Shown in pieces: positions 61,856-64,000 of a DNA stretch of 64,000 bases. The translations under genes were made by a program, and so were the position numbers. The notes beneath the pieces were generated by a model. That model did no database searches, was not told the origin of the DNA, and worked only from the letters and a program-made list of their open reading frames with translations. Source of the stretch: an uncultured Peptococcaceae bacterium (GTDB lineage Bacteria > Bacillota > Peptococcia > Peptococcales > Peptococcaceae). How positions within the stretch are numbered: position 1 is the stretch's first letter; the number at the start of each line of letters is the position of its first letter. Where the stretch lies: positions 1 through 64,000 of the forward strand of contig URZX01000008.1 in NCBI GenBank assembly GCA_900552455.1, read 5' to 3'.

Positions 61856-62209
61856 ATGCGCAGATTCAATCCCCTTGGGCTTTTGGCCTTGCTTTCCGTC
61901 ATTGCCGTGCTCGGCTTTCTCACGGACAACAAGGGCTGGTTTGGTTTTTTTGGTTTCTTCTATTATATACGCTATTTCTGGGTGCTGCCGGACGAATTTT
62001 TTCTCGAAAACGTGCGCAAAACAGCGACGCTGTCTTTTTTCGCCAGCTTACTCTCCCTCATCCTCTATGTGTTTCTCTTCTGCATTTTCTATGATCCAGC
62101 GCGCGCTGCCGCCATGGCTTTTGCGCTTAGCTTTGCAACGTCGGTCATTCTGTTCAGTCTGGTGCTGGCGTTCTACGAATGGCGCGAACAACGCGGAGCG
62201 CGTGAATGA
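61856..62209 (+). CDS. Small membrane protein, DUF3796-like
   Basis: The 117-residue protein has three or four hydrophobic segments and the shared motif LPDEFFLENVRKTA (about residues 44-57). It begins MRRFNPLGLLALL, closely matching the next gene, and ends YEWREQRGARE. AAAGGAGG precedes its ATG. It is the first of three overlapping genes with an XRE repressor at the end. Its role is unknown; the three-gene layout resembles small regulator-membrane modules seen across Bacillota. Confidence 0.72.
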   Translation: MRRFNPLGLLALLSVIAVLGFLTDNKGWFGFFGFFYYIRYFWVLPDEFFLENVRKTATLSFFASLLSLILYVFLFCIFYDPARAAAMAFALSFATSVILFSLVLAFYEWREQRGARE

Positions 62210-62223
62210 ACGGAGGCTCCTCT

Positions 62224-62589
62224 ATGAAACGAACACACCTCAATCCTGTCGGCCTGCTCTCGCTGATGGCGCTGCCCGCAGTACTTTGGTTTGTCAGCGG
62301 TGAGCGCAGCTATCTGGCGTTTCTCATCTTCCTTATTTTCATCCCGTACTTTGGTATAAAACCAGACGAATTTTTTCTCGAGCATGTCAAGATTGCAGCC
62401 CTCTGGGCGTTTTTCGCAGAAATGATTGTTGTAACGCTTGTGATACTCGGCGCGACGATTTTCTCCGGCCCTTCGGCAGCAGTCACTGCGCTGGCGGTTA
62501 AATGCGGCTTCCTCACCGCCTACATTCTCTTCACCGCTGTGCTCACTGTGCGCGAATGGCGCGAGCTAAGGGGGATCGGCGACGAATGA
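62224..62589 (+). CDS. Small membrane protein, paralogue of the preceding gene
   Basis: The 121-residue protein starts at 62224 (GGAGGCTCCT upstream) and repeats the same plan: HLNPVGLLSLMALPAVLWF, KPDEFFLEHVKIAALWAFFA and a C-terminal VREWRELRGIGDE. Its PDEFFLExV and EWRExRG motifs match the neighbour at the same positions, showing tandem duplication. Its stop overlaps the XRE start (ATGA). Function is unknown. Confidence 0.74.
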   Translation: MKRTHLNPVGLLSLMALPAVLWFVSGERSYLAFLIFLIFIPYFGIKPDEFFLEHVKIAALWAFFAEMIVVTLVILGATIFSGPSAAVTALAVKCGFLTAYILFTAVLTVREWRELRGIGDE

Positions 62590-62786
62590 TCCACAACCGC
62601 ATCAAAGAATACCGCGCCCGCTTCGGCATGAATCAGGCAGAGCTCGCCGCGCGCGTCGGCGTGCGCCGCGAAACCATCGGCAATCTCGAAAAAGGCCGCT
62701 ACAATCCATCGCTGGTGCTGGCCTGGCACATCGCCGAAGTGTTCGGCGTCCCGATCGAAGAAATTTTCACCATCACCGACGACTAA
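62586..62786 (+). CDS. XRE-family helix-turn-helix regulator
   Basis: The 66-residue protein is essentially one Cro/C1-type domain: IKEYRARFGMNQAELAARV, recognition helix GVRRETIGNLEKGRYNP and IAEVFGVPIEEIFTI. It belongs to the short YozG/YgzD-like group often found with small membrane proteins. Its ATG overlaps the upstream stop, so it is made in proportion to the membrane proteins. It probably represses its own operon through the inverted repeat at 61799-61837. Confidence 0.93.
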   Translation: MIHNRIKEYRARFGMNQAELAARVGVRRETIGNLEKGRYNPSLVLAWHIAEVFGVPIEEIFTITDD

Positions 62787-62793
62787 AAAAACA

Positions 62794-62828
62794 GAGACGT
62801 CCCCGCCCTGGGAGCGTCTCCGTTTCTT
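62794..62828. terminator. Terminator after the XRE gene
   Basis: The stem GAGACG(T)CCC/GGGAGCGTCTC is flanked by A on the left and TTTCTTT on the right. Confidence 0.75.
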
Positions 62829-62898
62829 TAATCGTTGGTCATCCAAAGCAAATCCCTTGCGCAGATATTCTTTGCGCACATTCGTCGCCCAAATTCTA

Positions 62899-62923
62899 AG
62901 TTGTTGCATATTTTACAACAACT
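62899..62923. other. Inverted repeat in the XRE/pirin gap
   Basis: AGTTGTTG (62899-62906) and CAACAACT (62916-62923) form a perfect 8-bp inverted repeat with a 9-base A/T loop. The rest of 62829-62969 holds no gene that I can support. It has no T tract of terminator type. Confidence 0.45.
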
Positions 62924-62969
62924 GCTGAGCAATCCAAACGCTCTTTGATTAGCAGAATCAAAACTTCTA

Positions 62970-63827
62970 TCAATACTTGATCTCGTGCTTGAGGAAGGTG
63001 CCATTGCGCAGCTCCACACTGGCCTTGGCGATATCGGCGAGGCTGTTCATCACGATCGGTCCGTGCCAGGCGATCGGTTCGCCGAGGGCAGGCGCGCTCA
63101 TGACGAGGATCTGCGCCGCAGCATCCTCTGTTGCGGCAAGGCTCAGGCTTTCGCCAGCGCTGAGCTTGACAGCCGTTTTCTCGGCGATCTGCGTCCCTTC
63201 GATCTCGGCGTCGCCGAGCAGTGTGAAGGCGATCGTCGTGCGCGCAGGATCTGTTGGGATCTCTACGCTGGCGCCAGCTGAAAGCTGCACGTCGTAATAA
63301 TCGAGCGGCAGATGGCGCGATTGGAATCCCTGCACGCCGTCAAAGCTACCAGCGATCACGCGCAATTTTCCACCATCGAGGGCAGCCTCCGGAATCGCGT
63401 CATTCTTGATCGCGTGATACGCTGGCTCTGTCATCTTTTCTGCCGCCGGCAGATTGAGCCAAAGCTGCACGCCGAGCAACCGCTCCGATGCCGGCAGCTT
63501 TTCTTCGTGCTGAATGCCGCTGCCCGCTGTCATCCACTGCACCTCGCCATCGGAAATCGTATCCTCGTGGCCAAGGCTGTCGCGGTGCATCATTTTTCCG
63601 CTGGCGATGTAGCTGATCGTCTCAATGCCGCGGTGCGGATGCATCGGGAAGCCTGCCTTGTACGCTTCCGGCTCGGTGCTGTCGAAGCTGTCGAGCATGA
63701 GAAACGGATCAAACGCTTCCGATGTTGGATGTCCCAGCACGCGCACAAGATCCACACCTGCGCCGTCAAATGTCTGCTGACCAGTGACTTGTTTTTCTAT
63801 GGTTCTATTCACAATAATATCCTCCAA
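62970..63827 (-). CDS. Pirin-family bicupin protein
   Basis: The 285-residue protein has the N-terminal cupin metal motif MHPHRGIET (about residues 62-70) with further ligands in SGIQHEEKL, and a more degenerate C-terminal cupin. Pirins bind Fe and some act as quercetinases; the physiological role in bacteria is unclear. FDPFLMLDSFDS and GEVQWMTAGSGIQHEE are the family signatures. GGAGGATATTATTGTG-type sequence precedes the start region. A probable TetR gene end lies upstream. Confidence 0.93.
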   Translation of the reverse strand: MEDIIVNRTIEKQVTGQQTFDGAGVDLVRVLGHPTSEAFDPFLMLDSFDSTEPEAYKAGFPMHPHRGIETISYIASGKMMHRDSLGHEDTISDGEVQWMTAGSGIQHEEKLPASERLLGVQLWLNLPAAEKMTEPAYHAIKNDAIPEAALDGGKLRVIAGSFDGVQGFQSRHLPLDYYDVQLSAGASVEIPTDPARTTIAFTLLGDAEIEGTQIAEKTAVKLSAGESLSLAATEDAAAQILVMSAPALGEPIAWHGPIVMNSLADIAKASVELRNGTFLKHEIKY

Positions 63828-63905
63828 TCGATATTAATCGTACATTCCGGCTCATCTTACTGTGATTGTACGCATTGTCTCTCCTCTTGTCAACGCTTTT
63901 CCGCA

Positions 63906-64000
63906 TCAGGCGCGCATCCCGTCGTCCAGCGCAAAACTTCTCAGCCCGTTGGCGATAAACTGGCTGATCAGCCGCGCCGCCCGCTCCACATCTCTGGCCT
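63906..64000 (-). CDS. C-terminal end of a probable TetR-family regulator (partial)
   Basis: The last 30 codons of a minus-strand gene enter from the window edge, ending in TGA at 63906. The residues (RDVERAARLISQFIANGLRS, then FALDDGMRA) resemble the final helix of TetR/AcrR regulators. The DNA-binding domain is outside the window, so the family call is tentative. Confidence 0.4.
   Translation of the reverse strand, partial: ARDVERAARLISQFIANGLRSFALDDGMRA

Noticed and set aside
62520..62909. 129-codon minus-strand ORF over the XRE gene end
   Set aside because: Most of it is the reverse of the XRE coding sequence; the non-overlapping start has no ribosome site.

Overview
The window is chromosomal DNA from a moderately GC-rich member of the Bacillota. 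Three things point there: promoters and Shine-Dalgarno sites of Bacillus/Clostridium type (TTGACA-17-TATAAT; GGAGG), FMN and preQ1-I riboswitches, and a bL27 with a Prp-cleaved N-terminal extension next to the prp gene. A type IV pilus-like operon, a minimal SufBC (SmsCB-like) system and a CD1247-type acidic protein beside efp make Clostridia or, more likely, Negativicutes plausible. The class is an inference. I see no rRNA, tRNA, phage, insertion sequence or CRISPR array; the stretch looks like core genome with small accessory cassettes. Most genes lie on the minus strand.

0-15 kb is an accessory and regulatory patchwork. It holds two GNAT acetyltransferases, a DUF3795 zinc protein, an alpha/beta hydrolase and an EmrE-like SMR pump, followed by a YtrA-type GntR/ABC operon ending in a 57-residue small protein. 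Then come BrnQ, a divergent HxlR/FMN-reductase pair, an FMN-binding glutamate-synthase-like enzyme and a PadR operon with two tandem membrane paralogues. A MATE exporter faces a second PadR operon (PadR-DUF1700-DUF4097) whose promoter is bracketed by a perfect 15-bp inverted repeat. 15-19 kb is the riboflavin operon ribD-ribE-ribBA-ribH, led by an FMN riboswitch with two intrinsic terminators in series.

19-36 kb contains alr, a decayed small membrane gene, a VTT-domain protein and a DUF4825-like lipoprotein. A translation-linked cluster follows: rplU-prp-rpmA, then a membrane-anchored MutS-like ATPase, obgE and two small membrane proteins. Next are ilvE, a flavodoxin, a MacB-like ABC transporter, and a secreted DUF1002 protein ending in six near-identical repeats. 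A preQ1-I riboswitch precedes an 18-codon leader ORF and an ECF S-component, predicted to import a queuosine precursor. An AI-2E-family permease closes this part.

36-49 kb holds an M20 dipeptidase, a class M-like sirtuin without its usual partners, recG, a HAD phosphatase, coaD, dnaE, a YtoI-type DRTGG/CBS regulator, a CD1247-type protein, efp and an M24 aminopeptidase. 49-56 kb is a nine-gene type IV pilus/type II secretion-like operon (PilB, PilC, four prepilin-like proteins, a PilM/PilN-like fusion, a PilO-like protein and a beta-rich surface protein) transcribed toward the aminopeptidase gene. 56-64 kb holds marR-smsC-smsB, trxA, a Nif11-like small protein, a zinc-ribbon protein, and a nucleotidyltransferase/Fe-ADH pair suggestive of phosphonate or alcohol-headgroup metabolism. 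It ends with an autoregulated XRE/small-membrane-protein cassette, a pirin and the end of a probable TetR gene.

The observations I find most worth following are the preQ1-I switch with its coupled leader ORF, the serial terminators behind the FMN aptamer, the orphan sirtuin, the membrane MutS fused by overlap to obgE, the repeat-tailed DUF1002 protein, and the Nif11-like orphan.
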